Source: Combretum micranthum
Lineage: Eukaryota; Streptophyta; Magnoliopsida; Myrtales; Combretaceae
Length of the DNA: 64,000 bases
Direction: 5' to 3'
Assembly (NCBI GenBank): GCA_024138025.1
Contig: JAMXBD010001589.1
Coordinates: forward strand, 272,746-336,745
Part shown: in pieces, positions 1 to 12,000 of the stretch
How positions within the stretch are numbered: the first letter of the stretch is position 1
Layout: every line of letters begins with the position of its first letter
Program-made: the position numbers and the translations under genes
The notes under the pieces: generated by a model
Databases searched by the model: none
What the model was told of the DNA's origin: nothing
The model's input: the letters and a program-made list of their open reading frames with translations, nothing else

Positions 1-2
1 AT

Positions 3-1346
3 ATGTTTTATAAAAAAATATTTTTGATAAGGTTTGACAATGCAGCTGCTAATACTAAAACTGTTCTCGAACTGAAACAGCTATGCCAGCCTACATTAGG
101 CAGGACATTTTTTTATATTAGATGCACATGCCATATACTTAATTTGTGTGTGAAGAGTGGATTAGAAACATTACAAATTAAATGCCACCCAATTAAGGAA
201 TTCATGGGATATTTAGCTGATCACCCAATAGTGAACAAGGCATGGCACAAATTCTATGTTGAAAATGTTATCCGACCACGCAAGTTTACGAAGGATGTAC
301 AACATAGATGGAATTCTACGTATGAATTGTTGCAAAGTACGATATTGTATAAGGAGCCTTTAAGTGATTTTTCTTGTGCTCACCTTCCCGACATGTTATT
401 GCATTCAACCGATTGGGACCTGCATACTAGTTTGCTGTTAGTTCTAAAAATTTTCTAAAATTGCACGAAAACATTTTCAAGAGTTTATATGCCTAGTGTG
501 CATCTGTTCATCATGGAAGCTTGTAACATTATTGTTATATTGAGTCAAGTTAGGACTGATGTTCTCTTGCAGGGTGTTATAAACGATATGTGCTCGAAGT
601 GGCTAGACTACTATAGGGAAATTCCAATGATTTTCCACATTGGAATGATCTTGGATCCATGGTTCTGGGTTGAAGGGATCAGACATTACGTCGATTTGTA
701 CTATAAGATTGTTGATGAGTTGTCAGGCATACAGGATAGGTGTATTGTTAATCCAGTATAGGTGGTACGTGAAGCGGAGAAAGTTTTCGATGATTTCCAT
801 AACCATTTTTCTTTTGCATATGGGCGGCAAATTCCCATAAGTCCAACCCCAGTCTCGCCCAGGCAAACATCTCAAACCAAAGGAGGACTATCTGGCCTAG
901 CTACATACCAATAGTGGTTTAGGAGGTCTAGAGGTTCAAGTAGTTCTAGAGCTACAAAGGAAATCACTAATTACCTAAGCACCGCATTTGAGATTGGCGA
1001 TAATATTAATGCTCATTATTTTCAGGTCATCGAATGGTGGTGAAGCCATAGTAGAAGATTTTCGATTCTATCTCACATGGCGAGACAAGTTCTGGCTGCT
1101 CTTCCATCAAATGTTGTTGTTGAGCAGGCATTTAGTAACATCAGCTTAATATTTGATGATTGAAAATCAAGAATGTCGGCGGTAACAGTTGAGTCTCTTG
1201 CCTACAACGATGACTAGAATAAAGCTGAGCAACATCTCCAGGAAATTATCTACAGCACGAGTGAGGAAGATGAGTATTTTAGTTATTTCAACACCTTTGA
1301 TGGTTCTATGGGTGGTTCCATTCCAAAACGTGCCCGAGACGAGTAG
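3..1346 (+). pseudogene. hAT-family transposase remnant (BED-finger/RICESLEEPER type), N-terminus off the window
   Basis: One reading frame can be followed from base 3 to the stop at 1344-1346 with no frameshift, but it is broken by stops at 456-458, 759-761, 912-914, 1041-1043, 1161-1163 and 1215-1217. In order it shows the hAT catalytic-core region (FDNAAANTKTV near the start, then RCTCHILNLCVKSGLE and VQHRWNSTYELLQ), a middle region ending in MILDPWF, and the C-terminal hATC dimerisation domain (ILSHMARQVLAALPSNVVVE followed by QAFSNISLIFDD and SVESLAY-like residues). The protein would bind element ends and carry out cut-and-paste transposition in the nucleus. Six nonsense codons make it inactive. 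The BED zinc finger and first part of the catalytic domain would lie left of base 1. Family assignment is confident; the subfamily is not resolved. Confidence 0.9.
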
Positions 1347-2160
1347 TATGTGAGGAGAATGAGTATCTTTTTTAGCATGCAATAAAGTTCGCTCTATTTG
1401 TCAAATATGAATAGGTTAGATTTTTTAAATCCTCCATATATATATGTTGTATGATGCTAAAATGTTTTGTTTTATTTGTACTTTAAAGTTTGTAAAATGC
1501 AATTACAAATTTATTAACCTAGTCAAGGCATGCATTATTCAACATGGAGTTGCAACGAAAAATTTATCATAATTTTAAAAATTGAAAAGCTTTAATTAAA
1601 TTATTATTTCCCACTTTTTTTAAATTTATGATTCATTGAATTTTAATTTCAGTGTTTTCAAAACCTCTTGTGATTTAATGAGGTAAGTGTGGAGGATAAG
1701 TTTTTTTTTTTTTTTTTTCTATAATGGATGCTATCAAGTTTGCTTCGTTTCTAAATTATGGACAAGTTTGATATTTCAAATTCTCCATATATATATTCTA
1801 TGGTGATGTAAGGATTTGTTTTATTTGAAATTTCAAGTTTGTATAATTTCGTTCTACAATTATCACTCTCATGAGGACATGCAATTTTTAATTATGAGTT
1901 GAAATGACAATTTTATGTGAATTATAAAGTTTATGTAAATTAATATAATTTTTTGTTTATTCTTTTTTATATATATTATTGTTTTATTGGTTTTTTTAAA
2001 TTCATTTTTTAATATTTGCTAGTTCAAAGGACCTTGAATTGACGGATCAGCCAAGATCGGATCGGCCCTTGGCTTGGCTGGCCAGTTCTAGGTTGGTCTA
2101 AACCTAACCTATGAACCGGCGGTTCAAGACTGGGCTGAACCGAAGCTCATATCTATGTGT
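1347..2160. mobile_element. probable 3' non-coding end of the hAT element
   Basis: AT-rich sequence follows the hATC domain. It contains a diverged internal direct repeat of about 150 bp (near 1427-1575 and 1778-1930, offset about 351 bp, both starting with a CTCCATATATATAT-like run). From 2030 to 2150 the composition shifts to a GC-richer block with repeated GGATCGG, TTGGCTTGGCTGG and GAACCGGCGGTTCA words, as often seen near hAT termini. The outer end and target duplication were not found because the left end is outside the window. Confidence 0.4.
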
Positions 2161-4618
2161 GATTATATAGATGATGATTGCTTTTAAAACTATCTATTAC
2201 CTGATTTATATATTCATATATAACTAGAGCTATATCTAATATGTACAGCGTCGAACATTTGTTCCAAAGATGGAACTTACAAAATACAAATACAGCCTTT
2301 GTTGACTTCCTGGTGCACCAGTACCCATCTGACCGCCGGATCGAAAGATCAGTATTGGCTTTTACCAATTTGCCGACATCGCGTGCTTTAACTAATCACG
2401 ATCACGTGTCAAGCGCATTGATGTGTTATGCTTAGCTTTATATAGATTAATTAACTCATTCAGATTTTACTAATTATTTAGAATTTCCATAAATAAAAAC
2501 CAAGCCAGCTCAGATCACATCAGTAGCAGTGATTGTACTGGATGGGAGCAATCCACCAATCTTCCTTATCGTTATAATATCGTGAATAAAGTTTGCTTAT
2601 AAGATATGGTTGGATGTATTTTTAAAAATTAAAATTGTAACTTTTAGGTAATAATTTTGATTTGGAGAAAGAATTCGATTATATCATTAAGAAGACTGAA
2701 TTACAATTCTATTTATTCTTCATAAATGATAACTATTAAATTCACTTTTTTATCATATTGTGAAATTTAATATTGATTATATAATATTAGTTCACACAAT
2801 AATAGTATTCACTTAAATTGCGTCATATTATTGTATGTCATCTCAATTTGAATTTTTCTTCTAGTGTTAAATTATTAATCATGTTGTATACTTATATTGG
2901 TATTTAAATGACCATGTTTGTGGTGCTAATTATAATGAAATTTTAACCTCGTATATAACTTTTTAAAAAGTATTTTGCTAATAAAGAAAAAAAACAAAAA
3001 AAAGAAAAGAAAGCAACTTTTATGTAATGGATAATATATAAATTACGGAGGACCCAGAAATTAAGAGCCACACGCTGTTCGGCATCGGAAGAAATAAAAG
3101 CCCAAAAGAATATCTCTTACTCTTGACCCGCCTTATAACCAAAACGATGGTAATTTACATTGAAGGAAAAATAAAATATAAAAAATAAAAGGAACGAAAC
3201 ACCCATGTCATACCGTTGACAAGTACTGTGAGATAAACTGAAAGGAAAAATAAATATTAATCACCAGAAAAACCAATTTGTATAAATAAAGCCCGTAAAC
3301 CAAAAATTTGATATATATTATATATTACGTATAATGTAAACATAATATATAATTATCAAATTTTAACACGTGATCATATAAATAATGGTTAGTTTAAAAA
3401 TTATCAACTCATTTACTGTGGTGTGTATTTCCGTTCAATATTTTTCCCTTATCCACGGCTGTTTAGCCTGCTCCTGTTCCCAATTTCATGGAGTGGTTCT
3501 ATTGGGCCTTTGGGCTGGTGGCACAGATGTGCTTCTCCTCAATCATGGGCTGCCAGCTTCTTAATCATTTTCCTTTTCGATAGTTTTCTTTCTTTCTTTT
3601 ATATATAAATATATATATACACATATATTTTCAATTTCCCGAGATAAACAGATACACAAGGAAACAAAATATCCAAGTTAATTCATCAATGAGAAGATAA
3701 TAAATATACAGGGTAGGAATACATAAAATCATAACTTAATTGTAAAGCTTTAAATTGAAGACATTATAACCCACCACATGTTCTCATTTCAGATGGACAC
3801 GTTAAGGCTATTATTTCACTAATTCATGATTACATATAACATCAATATCTCTCATATAAGGTATCTTTAGAAACATAAAAAAATAACTTCTTAACAACTT
3901 AGTTGGCATAAATAAAAGCCAACTTAATAAAATCCTAAAAACATTAAAGGAAAGGTCTCATAAACATTTTCAAAATCATAAAAATAGATAAAACCTCGTA
4001 GGATCTTCGCTTGTATATCATTAGTCCAATATACCTAATAATCAATAGGAAGGTCATTTCCACTATCATTCTTCCCGATATCCACATATACCTTAAGGCT
4101 AGACAATTCGAACACTACTGGATCATTTCCGATTCCTGAAAAATGAAGAAATGGGCATAAAAGCCTAGTACGTCATACCACAAACACATGCACATGAACA
4201 TGCAATAAATAATTTCCCATACAACCTAAGAACTAATGCCGCAACCACAGTTTATTATCTTTAATTAGCCAACAAACAACACAGTTTAGAGCTATTTGAA
4301 ATCTAGTCTTAAACCTAGAGTCCGGACTCCGTAAAAACAACCAACTTTGAAAATGGGTAATATATACATATATAGTGTTGGGAATCCCCTACATACCCAG
4401 AGTACTGTAATCGTACCACTTCTTAAATTATAGAAATCTTTTCTGTGTACGACTCCACTTGAGATGATATCACACACAGATCATCAAGGTGCTGCATTAG
4501 TATCACAATCTGTCTGATCTTTACTAACTACAGCAAAGTACAAAGCAATAAAAATTCAATTTTAAACCAGATAAAAGTTAGGTCAATTTATAATTCTAAA
4601 CCTACAAGCACAAACAAT
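2161..4618. other. AT-rich intergenic DNA; possible reverse-oriented LTR remnant from about 3700
   Basis: No gene is visible. The short ORFs here have no recognisable domain. From about 3700 the minus strand resembles a plant Ty3/gypsy-type LTR or leader: a TACTAGGC block, pyrimidine-rich run and TTTTTCAGGA at 4121-4175. This appearance continues on both sides of the MITE at 4619-5028. No terminal TG/CA pair or second LTR was located, so the LTR reading is tentative. Confidence 0.25.
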
Positions 4619-5028
4619 TAAGGCTGTAAATGAGTCGAGTCGAATTGATACAGTACCAAGCTCGAATTCAACTCGAATAAAAAACTTGAAGCTTAAACTC
4701 GATCGAGTTTTGATTTTTAAGCTCAAACTCAACTCGATTTAATACTCAGTAAAATCGAGCTCGACTCGATTAAGCTCGATTATTCTTTTAAATATTGATT
4801 TAATTATAAAGAGTATTTAATACTCGATAAATTCGAACTCGACTCAACTCGATTTAATACTTAATTAAGCTCGCGAGCTCATCGAGCCAGTATTTTAAAG
4901 CTCAAACTCGGTAGCTACTCGAGTAGCTGGAACTTGAGCTTGACTCGATTGTAAGCGAGTCAAATTTGAGCTTTTTCTGAGTCGAACTCGAGTAACTCGC
5001 AAACTGTCTTGACTTACTTACAACCCTA
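4619..5028. mobile_element. hAT-type MITE, copy 1
   Basis: A 410-bp element with terminal inverted repeats. The left end reads TAAGGCTGTAAATGAGTC, and the reverse complement of the right end reads TAGGGTTGTAAGTAAGTC. It is flanked by near-identical 8-bp direct repeats, caaacaat at 4611-4618 and caaacaac at 5029-5036, as expected of hAT insertions. The interior is dense in CTCGA/TCGAG words and codes for nothing. It lies inside sequence that itself looks repeat-derived, so it is probably a nested insertion. Confidence 0.75.
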
Positions 5029-7269
5029 CAAACAACAAGTAAGATAAGGTCGTACCTGAAATAATTTTAGGAATAGAAGCCCTAATTCCACCAACAACAC
5101 CTTATTACATAATCAAAACTAATATCAAAACATGTCTTCATAAGTTAACCTTAATTCCATCATCATCTAAAACCTTAACAAGAATAATAAATCTTAAATC
5201 CATACGCACCTTCTTCTTTGATTCGTAAAACCACAAAATTCCTAAACTCCACAAATTAGGATTTCCTCCAAATCTCTAAGAATTTGGTTCCCTTTCAAAT
5301 TCCACTAAGAAATCTTAGGGAAAAGAGGATACATTTACATCACCAAAGAAAAAGAAAAGATAAAACTAACCTATTTTTTTATTATTGTTCTCCTTGATTG
5401 TAGAACACTGATTCTTCGATAGACTTAGGGTTTTTATCCAAAACTCCCTTCAAAATTAAAAGAAAACCTTAGATCATTCTTTAGATTAATAAAGACTTGA
5501 TGATAACTAACTCACATTGATCTTGCTTCTTAATCTTCCTTGATGCAAAGATGACTATTAGAGAGGATTTTGAAAAATTCTATGTCTAAGAATGGTTTTT
5601 GGTGTAGTTAGAAGTCTAGTTTATATAGGATACAAATAACTCTTCATCTTTAACAACATATCTTCATCTTTAATAACACCACTTCATCTTTAATACTATC
5701 TCTTTACCTTTAATAATGTGTTTGCCAAAGGACAAAGTATTTAATTATACATTAGGGTTGACCATAAAATCCTCTTATTTTATATTATATGATACTTTTA
5801 CCCTTCAATATAAATTATTTTTCTTTATTTTACATTAATATTACATCCCTCTTAAAGTTTCCATGCAGCAAATAATAAGAAAAAAATTCCTCATCTACAG
5901 TGACGATTTGTACAGCACAAAACTTTAGAAAAGAATAAAATTTTTAGTGCCAAAAAGGGTATGGAATCATGAGAACTAGCTAGTAGCAAAGTAAATGTGA
6001 ATTTTTATATAGTATTCCTAATTAAACTAATTTATATCATAATTTAAATTTATACATGTATAAATATCTTCACTTTTTTTGTATTATTACAATAGAGAAA
6101 GAAGAATCCTAGTTGATTCTTCCACTTAAAAATTTACTATTAATGTCACTAAATTATAAAACCATTGACCTAATAATCAAATATTACTAATTGAAAATAT
6201 ACACCACTTAAACTAATTTTGCATTTCTAATGGCAATTGTGGCACGATCCAACTTAAATCTACCATAGTTCATTTTGTATATATACCATAATGTGACATT
6301 AACTAACCACTTAATTATTATTTCTCATGATATATAAAAGGTACCCTAACAACTGCATCCATTGAATTTCTATACGTACGTATGTGTATAAAGAATGTGT
6401 CTTGATATTATATTGATATGTCATTTGTTAGAATCAATATTGTTAGAATTGAGCAGGGGTTTGACCTGAATATATTAGGAGATCAAGAGTTGAAGGATCG
6501 AATCAAAGTCAATAAAAATTAAAAATACAAATTATAAAACATATACGTATATAAAATCACTCAATTAAATCGATATTTGGATTAAATCCATCAACTAGCT
6601 ATTAAATCTATATAAGTAATATACTTTGAAAATAGAAGAAAACATAATATAATGATTATATTTTATACATTTATAATATGGTATGAATACATATTTAAAT
6701 TATAGTAAGTTTATGTTTTGTGGAGTCGACCAAGTGCTGATCTAATAGCTTGATTGATCGATCGAGTCAATCGCAATTCGAGCCAAATACATGGATCGGT
6801 CCGCTAACGGAAGTTTTGATTGAACTAGGTTGAATCAGTTGGACCAATTCTGATCCAATAACATTAGATAGAATTTGATGTTCCATTTAGGGTTTAAATT
6901 TGAGTTTATGATTAGAGTTACAAGTTTAGTATTTGATTATTTTTAATGCTAATATATTAAAATTATATTAATATTTATTTATCTAACACAAAAACCACCG
7001 AACAAATCTACTATTGTCCATATTTTAAATGCTTTAACAACACAATCCATTAAATATAACATTAATATATATATATAGACCACAAGTAATCATTTTTATA
7101 TCCCCACACCAACCAATATCGTTCTTATGGATGGTGATAAGTATACCTAGAGAGTGTCCCTAACAGTATGTTATCAAGAATCAAAGGAAAGGGAGGTAGG
7201 AGAAATTAGATGAAATGTATGCGCTTAGGTATATTTATTGAAATAGAAATGAAATGATTTGAAGAAAAA
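5029..7269. other. AT-rich intergenic DNA without a recognisable gene
   Basis: 5040-5640 continues the sequence into which the 4619-5028 MITE inserted and may be the rest of a decayed reverse-oriented LTR. From 5640 to 7269 I see only AT-rich DNA, apart from a GC-richer patch at 6720-6870 with GATCGATCGAGTC and GGATCGGTCCG words, probably an old transposon end. No conserved protein segment was seen on either strand. Confidence 0.4.
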
Positions 7270-7535
7270 TGGATTGTGTTTGTTTTCATCCAAGAATAAG
7301 ATGAAAACAAGAAAAATAACGGAAATTGATGAAAATGACTTAAATACCCTCATTTATTTATTTTTAATTAATATTTCATAAAAAAAAGAAAAATAATTTT
7401 ATCAATTACTAATTTTATTTCTTTTCCTTTTCGTTTATTCTATTCGTAACTTACCAAACTAAAACATTCTATTGCCATTTTCACCCATTTCTTTCTATTG
7501 ATTTCCACTTTCAAAGCCAGCCAAACACAGTGTAA
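7270..7535. mobile_element. candidate short MITE
   Basis: A left end around ATTGTGTTTGTTTTCATCC and a right end GCCAGCCAAACACAGTG are roughly inverted (TGTGTTTG against CAAACACA). The enclosed 265 bp are AT-rich and non-coding. The TIR match is short and no target duplication was confirmed, so this is only a candidate. Confidence 0.3.
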
Positions 7536-7639
7536 AAATAGATGTAAGGCCACTTTCTCTATTTATTGTATATTCCAAAATAAGAATACACTTGGCCTAA
7601 GTAGTCAAGTTTTGTCCTAATTTCAGGGTGTGATCCGAA

Positions 7640-8790
7640 TTGTTGGATCCCATACAATTAAATCGTAATTGTCAAGTTTTGGTAAGCTAAAAATATCATA
7701 TTTTCAGGATGGTAATTTCGTCTCATTTCAGTAAATTCGTCTAATTATGGTAAGTGGTAAATTTATTAAATTCTAGTACTTTTGTCCTATTCTAGTAACT
7801 TGTCTGCTAGTTTTGTCTTTTAGTTTTAAGTTGTAGCTTTGTCCAACTGTGGTAAGTTTATCTTATTTCAGTAGATTGATTTTATACTAACTTTTGAAAA
7901 TGATAAGTTTGTTGTATTCTGGTAAGTTGGTCTGATTGTGGTATGTGTTCTTTTTGCTAGATTCTGATAACTTATTCCATTGTGGTAATTTTGTCTAATT
8001 TTGGTATGTCGTAGATTTATCATATTTTGGTATATTCGTTGTATTATGGTGGTTTTGTCTGTTAGTACTAAATGATAGATTTGTCGTATTCTAATAAGTT
8101 TGTCACATTCTAGTAGTTTGTCTAGTAGTTTTGTTTTTTAGTATTAATTGGTAGATTTGTTATACTCTAGTAAGTTTGTTGCATTTTGATTGTTTGTCTG
8201 CTAGTTTATCTTTTAGTACTAAGTAATAGATTTGTTATACTCTGGTAAGTTTTTCACATTTTGATAATTTATCTGGTAATTTATTGCTTAGTACCAAGTG
8301 GTAGATTTGTTATACTCTGATAAGTTTGTTGTATTTTGGTAATTTATTTAGTAGTTTTATCTTTTAGTATTAAGTAGTAGATTTGTCTTATTATGATAAA
8401 TTTGTCGTATTTTAATAGGTCGATTTTATGCAAACTTTTGAAAGTAGTAAGTTCGTTACATTCTAGTAAGTTTGTCCAATTATGGTATGTGCTATTATTG
8501 TTGGATTTTGGTAACTTTATCGCATCGTGGTAAATTTGTCTGATTTTGATATATGATAGATTTGTTATATTTTGGTAAGTTTATTGCATTATAGTGGTTT
8601 ATCTATTAGTGCTAATCGATAAATTTGTTAGATTTTAGTAAGTTTGTCGTATTATGGTAATTATACACTGTTCATAACATTTATGTGTATATTTATCATT
8701 GAATTATCGTATATTTAATTATTTATCATATTATGATAACTTTATCCAATTTTAGCATATGATAGATTTGTTATATTTTAATCATTTTTT
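7640..8790. repeat. nested degenerate tandem-repeat block upstream of the sphingosine kinase gene
   Basis: The block is built from 18-19-bp units resembling GGTAAGTTTGTCGCATTCT. A 75-bp higher-order unit is visible from marker GTAGATTTGT or ATAGATTTGT at 8075, 8151, 8226, 8301 and 8377 (spacings 76, 75, 75, 76). A still larger duplication links about 7871-8085 to 8415-8640 (offset about 544 bp, both starting at a GATTTTAT word followed by ACTTTTGAAA). No ORF runs through it. It ends about 290 bp before the start codon at 9077, so it could lie within the gene's upstream regulatory region. Confidence 0.8.
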
Positions 8791-9076
8791 TATTCAATTA
8801 TAATAATATTATATACACATGACCGGTTTAACTGGTCACGGCTTAAAATTGGGCCGCAGGGAGCGATTAGGCGAAGTTTTTCCCCTCCAAAATGCCATCA
8901 AATACAATTCGGCTTCCCAACGTCAAAGTCAATGCCCCCGATCGTAAATTCTCAAACGCGACTAACAAAAAAATAAACTACCAAAAAAAAAAAAAAAAAA
9001 CTAACAGAAAATAGTTAGACATACCTAAAAAACCTGTCAAAATTTCCTCCTTGTGGCCTCCAAATCGAAGCGTCAA
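8791..9076 (+). promoter_or_regulatory. proximal promoter and 5' leader of the sphingosine kinase gene
   Basis: Base composition changes sharply from the AT-rich repeat block to a GC-richer stretch. It contains ACCGGTTTAACTGGT, a TGGGCC site-II-type element at 8850-8855 and a CCCCCGATCG segment. A poly(A) tract follows at about 8983-9000. I see no convincing TATA box, so the transcription start is not fixed. The frame of exon 1 has a stop at 9026-9028 and no ATG between it and 9077. Confidence 0.5.
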
Positions 9077-12000
9077 ATGAACCAATCCGCTCAATCCCTG
9101 TTATCCGACCGAGTCCAAATCCACGGCGTTGTGACGCCCTTAACGTTGACAGCAGATGGAAGACTTGTCTGGGCGGACGTCGGTCAACGATGTTTGACCA
9201 TCGAGAAGGATGTTCTTGGGTTTGATGTTTTGGATGGGAATAGGATAATAGTCAAGGCATTGGTTGATAGTGGGGATGCGGTTTGCTGTTTTGGGGGTGA
9301 GGGAATGTTGGTGAGGAAAGATTTGGTTTTCGAGACTCTGTCTGAGGAATCTAAGAAACTTTGGTGTGAAAAGTTGCACGAAGTTTTCGATTCATTAGGT
9401 AAAGTTTTGGTTTTAATTGATGGGTTTTGAGTTTTAGTTTATACTGTTTCTGGGTTTTGATTTTTATGTTGGTTTTATAGTAGGGTGATTCTAAAATGTA
9501 TGCACTTTATTGGACTGATGGTTTTTTTTTTTTTTTTTGGTTGCATTTAATGATGAGGGTCTGCTTGAATTGTCTTGTTACTTTTTATTCAATCATCATA
9601 TATATGTAACGTTCGAATCTGAGTTATATTGGGTTGGCAATCTCTGACACGACATGATATGGCACGATGAACTTATAATAAGACGGGTAATGACACAAAT
9701 GGACATGATTAGAAAGACAATTTATGAATGGTCTCTAATCGATTTTATGTACTTTTGGTACTGATCCGCATTCGAAATGAAATAGAAATAGAATGTAACA
9801 TGAAATGCCACCCTCGTTTTGATATATACCAGAATGAGGTATACAAACAGGCTTGTAGGGCACAAGAAGTTACATTGTTAGTTTTATTGCTTTGAGCATT
9901 TTTTTTTTTTTCTGTTGGAATTATTCCAAGAGTTCATGTGTTTTTGGTTGTAGTTCAGTTGATTCTTTGATTAAAGTTGGGATATTTCCATTTTGGGCTT
10001 TTCTATTGATTTGTATCAAGGTTGTTGTGAAAATGTGGCACCGACTTTGTTCATTTATTGCATATGTTGAATTGTCTATGTTAGATTACATTGTGAGCAC
10101 CCATCGTTATTAGCATTTTTGGCGAGATATAAATGATGGTTTTAGTATGTTTGTTTAGTATTTGGAATCTGTAAAATGTAGCATGGAATTGTTTGTAACT
10201 GTTTGATCCTGTATTTGAAAGTTAGTAATTGCTGAAGGAATTATATTGTATGGTTGATCCTTAAACCAGGTTTGCCAGACTTGTTTTTCGGTTTATATTG
10301 TCTGTGGTAAATATATGTTTTGTCTATACATGTTCTGTGCCCATGATGCTAAATAGGCAAGAAGTTAATACCGGGATCCTGCAAATCCCAATGAGAGTAA
10401 TGCAGGGATGATTTCTGGATTTTGTATATTTATATCCATCTTTGATGAGGTCGGACTTTCCAAATTATACTTTTCGGAAGTTTTATGTATAATCTTAGTG
10501 AAATGTCTTATGCAATAATTTTTATATAGATTGTTTGATGTCTACTCTTTTGTAGTGGTACATACTAAACTGAATTGAACTGCATGCTCAAACTGAATTG
10601 CAAAATACAGTTTTTTTTTTTTTTTTGGTTGGTTCGATTCCAACCCTTGAACCATTGAAAGCAGTTCTGTTTGGTATCCATCTGATCAGAATAGCTTTAG
10701 ACTGATCTGAACCTTATCGCTTAAAGAAAAAGAAAAAGGTTTCTAACTTGTGTAGTATAATCTCAAATCTACTTTTCATATTATTGATTTTAATTGATTT
10801 ATTTATTTTACTGCATTGCCAATTGCTTCCAAATTCTTTATACCTCCTAAGAGAACATGATTAAGGAGTCAAATTTAAAAAAAATAAAATAAAAGAAAAC
10901 AAATGGGGTTTGAAACGCAACAAAACTGCGTTAAATGTAGTTTGGTTCGAAAGAGTTGCTAATCGAAACCTAATAGTGCTACCCGTCTATTTATTTTTCT
11001 TATTTCATTAAGATGGGCACATAGGTACCACCAATGTCTGTTTTTTTTCTCATCAGGATGCTTGGAAGAGCCTGTTTGACAATTATGTTGTAAGAGCAAA
11101 GATTCATCTTCTAGTGACAAATTGGATTGGCATTTTGCAAGTTTGCCTTTGGTACCATACATGAATAGGCATGAAGCAATGTTAATGAAATTTTGATCAA
11201 TTAAACAGAAACTTGTATTCTAAGATTATAGTTTACTTCTGATGTGTGGATTCTATTTATCTATTATGTTGGGTAATTTCCTCTGCTTTTGTTTTCAATA
11301 TGCATAGATCGTCCCAAGAAACTGTTTATTTTCTTGAATCCTTTTGGTGGAAAGAGATCAGCTCCTCAGATTTTTGCCACAGAAGTGAAACCAATATTAG
11401 AGGCCGCCAGTGTCCAATATGATATACAAGGTTTGAATCATTGCTGCTCATATGTGCTCTATCAGCATCTTTTCTCTTTCACGTTCTTTCTTTTTATTAT
11501 CATGGTTCTTTCTCATTTGGGAAATTTTGCTGTATCTGCTGGCAGAAACTCAACATCAGTTGCATGCAAAAGCAGTTGCTCGTTCCTTGGATCTGACCAA
11601 ATATGATGGCATTGTTTGTGTGAGTGGAGATGGGATTTTGGTTGAGGTCAGTTAATTGCATTGTACTGTATGCAATGATGAGTTCTTGCTACTGGACCAT
11701 TCTTTGTGTTGATCTTTATTTTTCATATTTTTATGACAATTACAAATAGACTAATGTACTCCTTGAGGTTTTTAAAATCTTTTTCTTGAATCAATAACTC
11801 AAACTGTTTTGGTAGGTAGTAAATGGATTGCTTGAAAGAGAGGATTGGGCTGCTGCAGTAAAGACACCCTTAGGGATGATTCCTGCAGGTTTGTGCTAAT
11901 GTTTCTATTTCTTTTTCCTCTCTCCTTTAATTTTACCTTTCCAGTATGAAAGGCTGAAAGCAGAGTCTCAAAATACTTTTTTTTTTTTTTTTAAATAGTC

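Noticed and set aside
3423..3608. Short hydrophobic plus-strand ORF
   Set aside because: No conserved motif and no splice context; probably chance in repeat-derived DNA.
9053..9076. Eight extra codons before the kinase ATG, starting with GTG
   Set aside because: GTG is not a normal plant start codon; ATG 9077 is the first ATG after an in-frame stop at 9026.
9140..9379. Minus-strand ORF over exon 1 of the kinase gene
   Set aside because: Antisense shadow of a conserved exon; no domain.
11289..11655. Overlapping plus-strand ORFs spanning exons 2-3 of the kinase gene
   Set aside because: They read through the intron at 11431-11545; the spliced frame matches the family.
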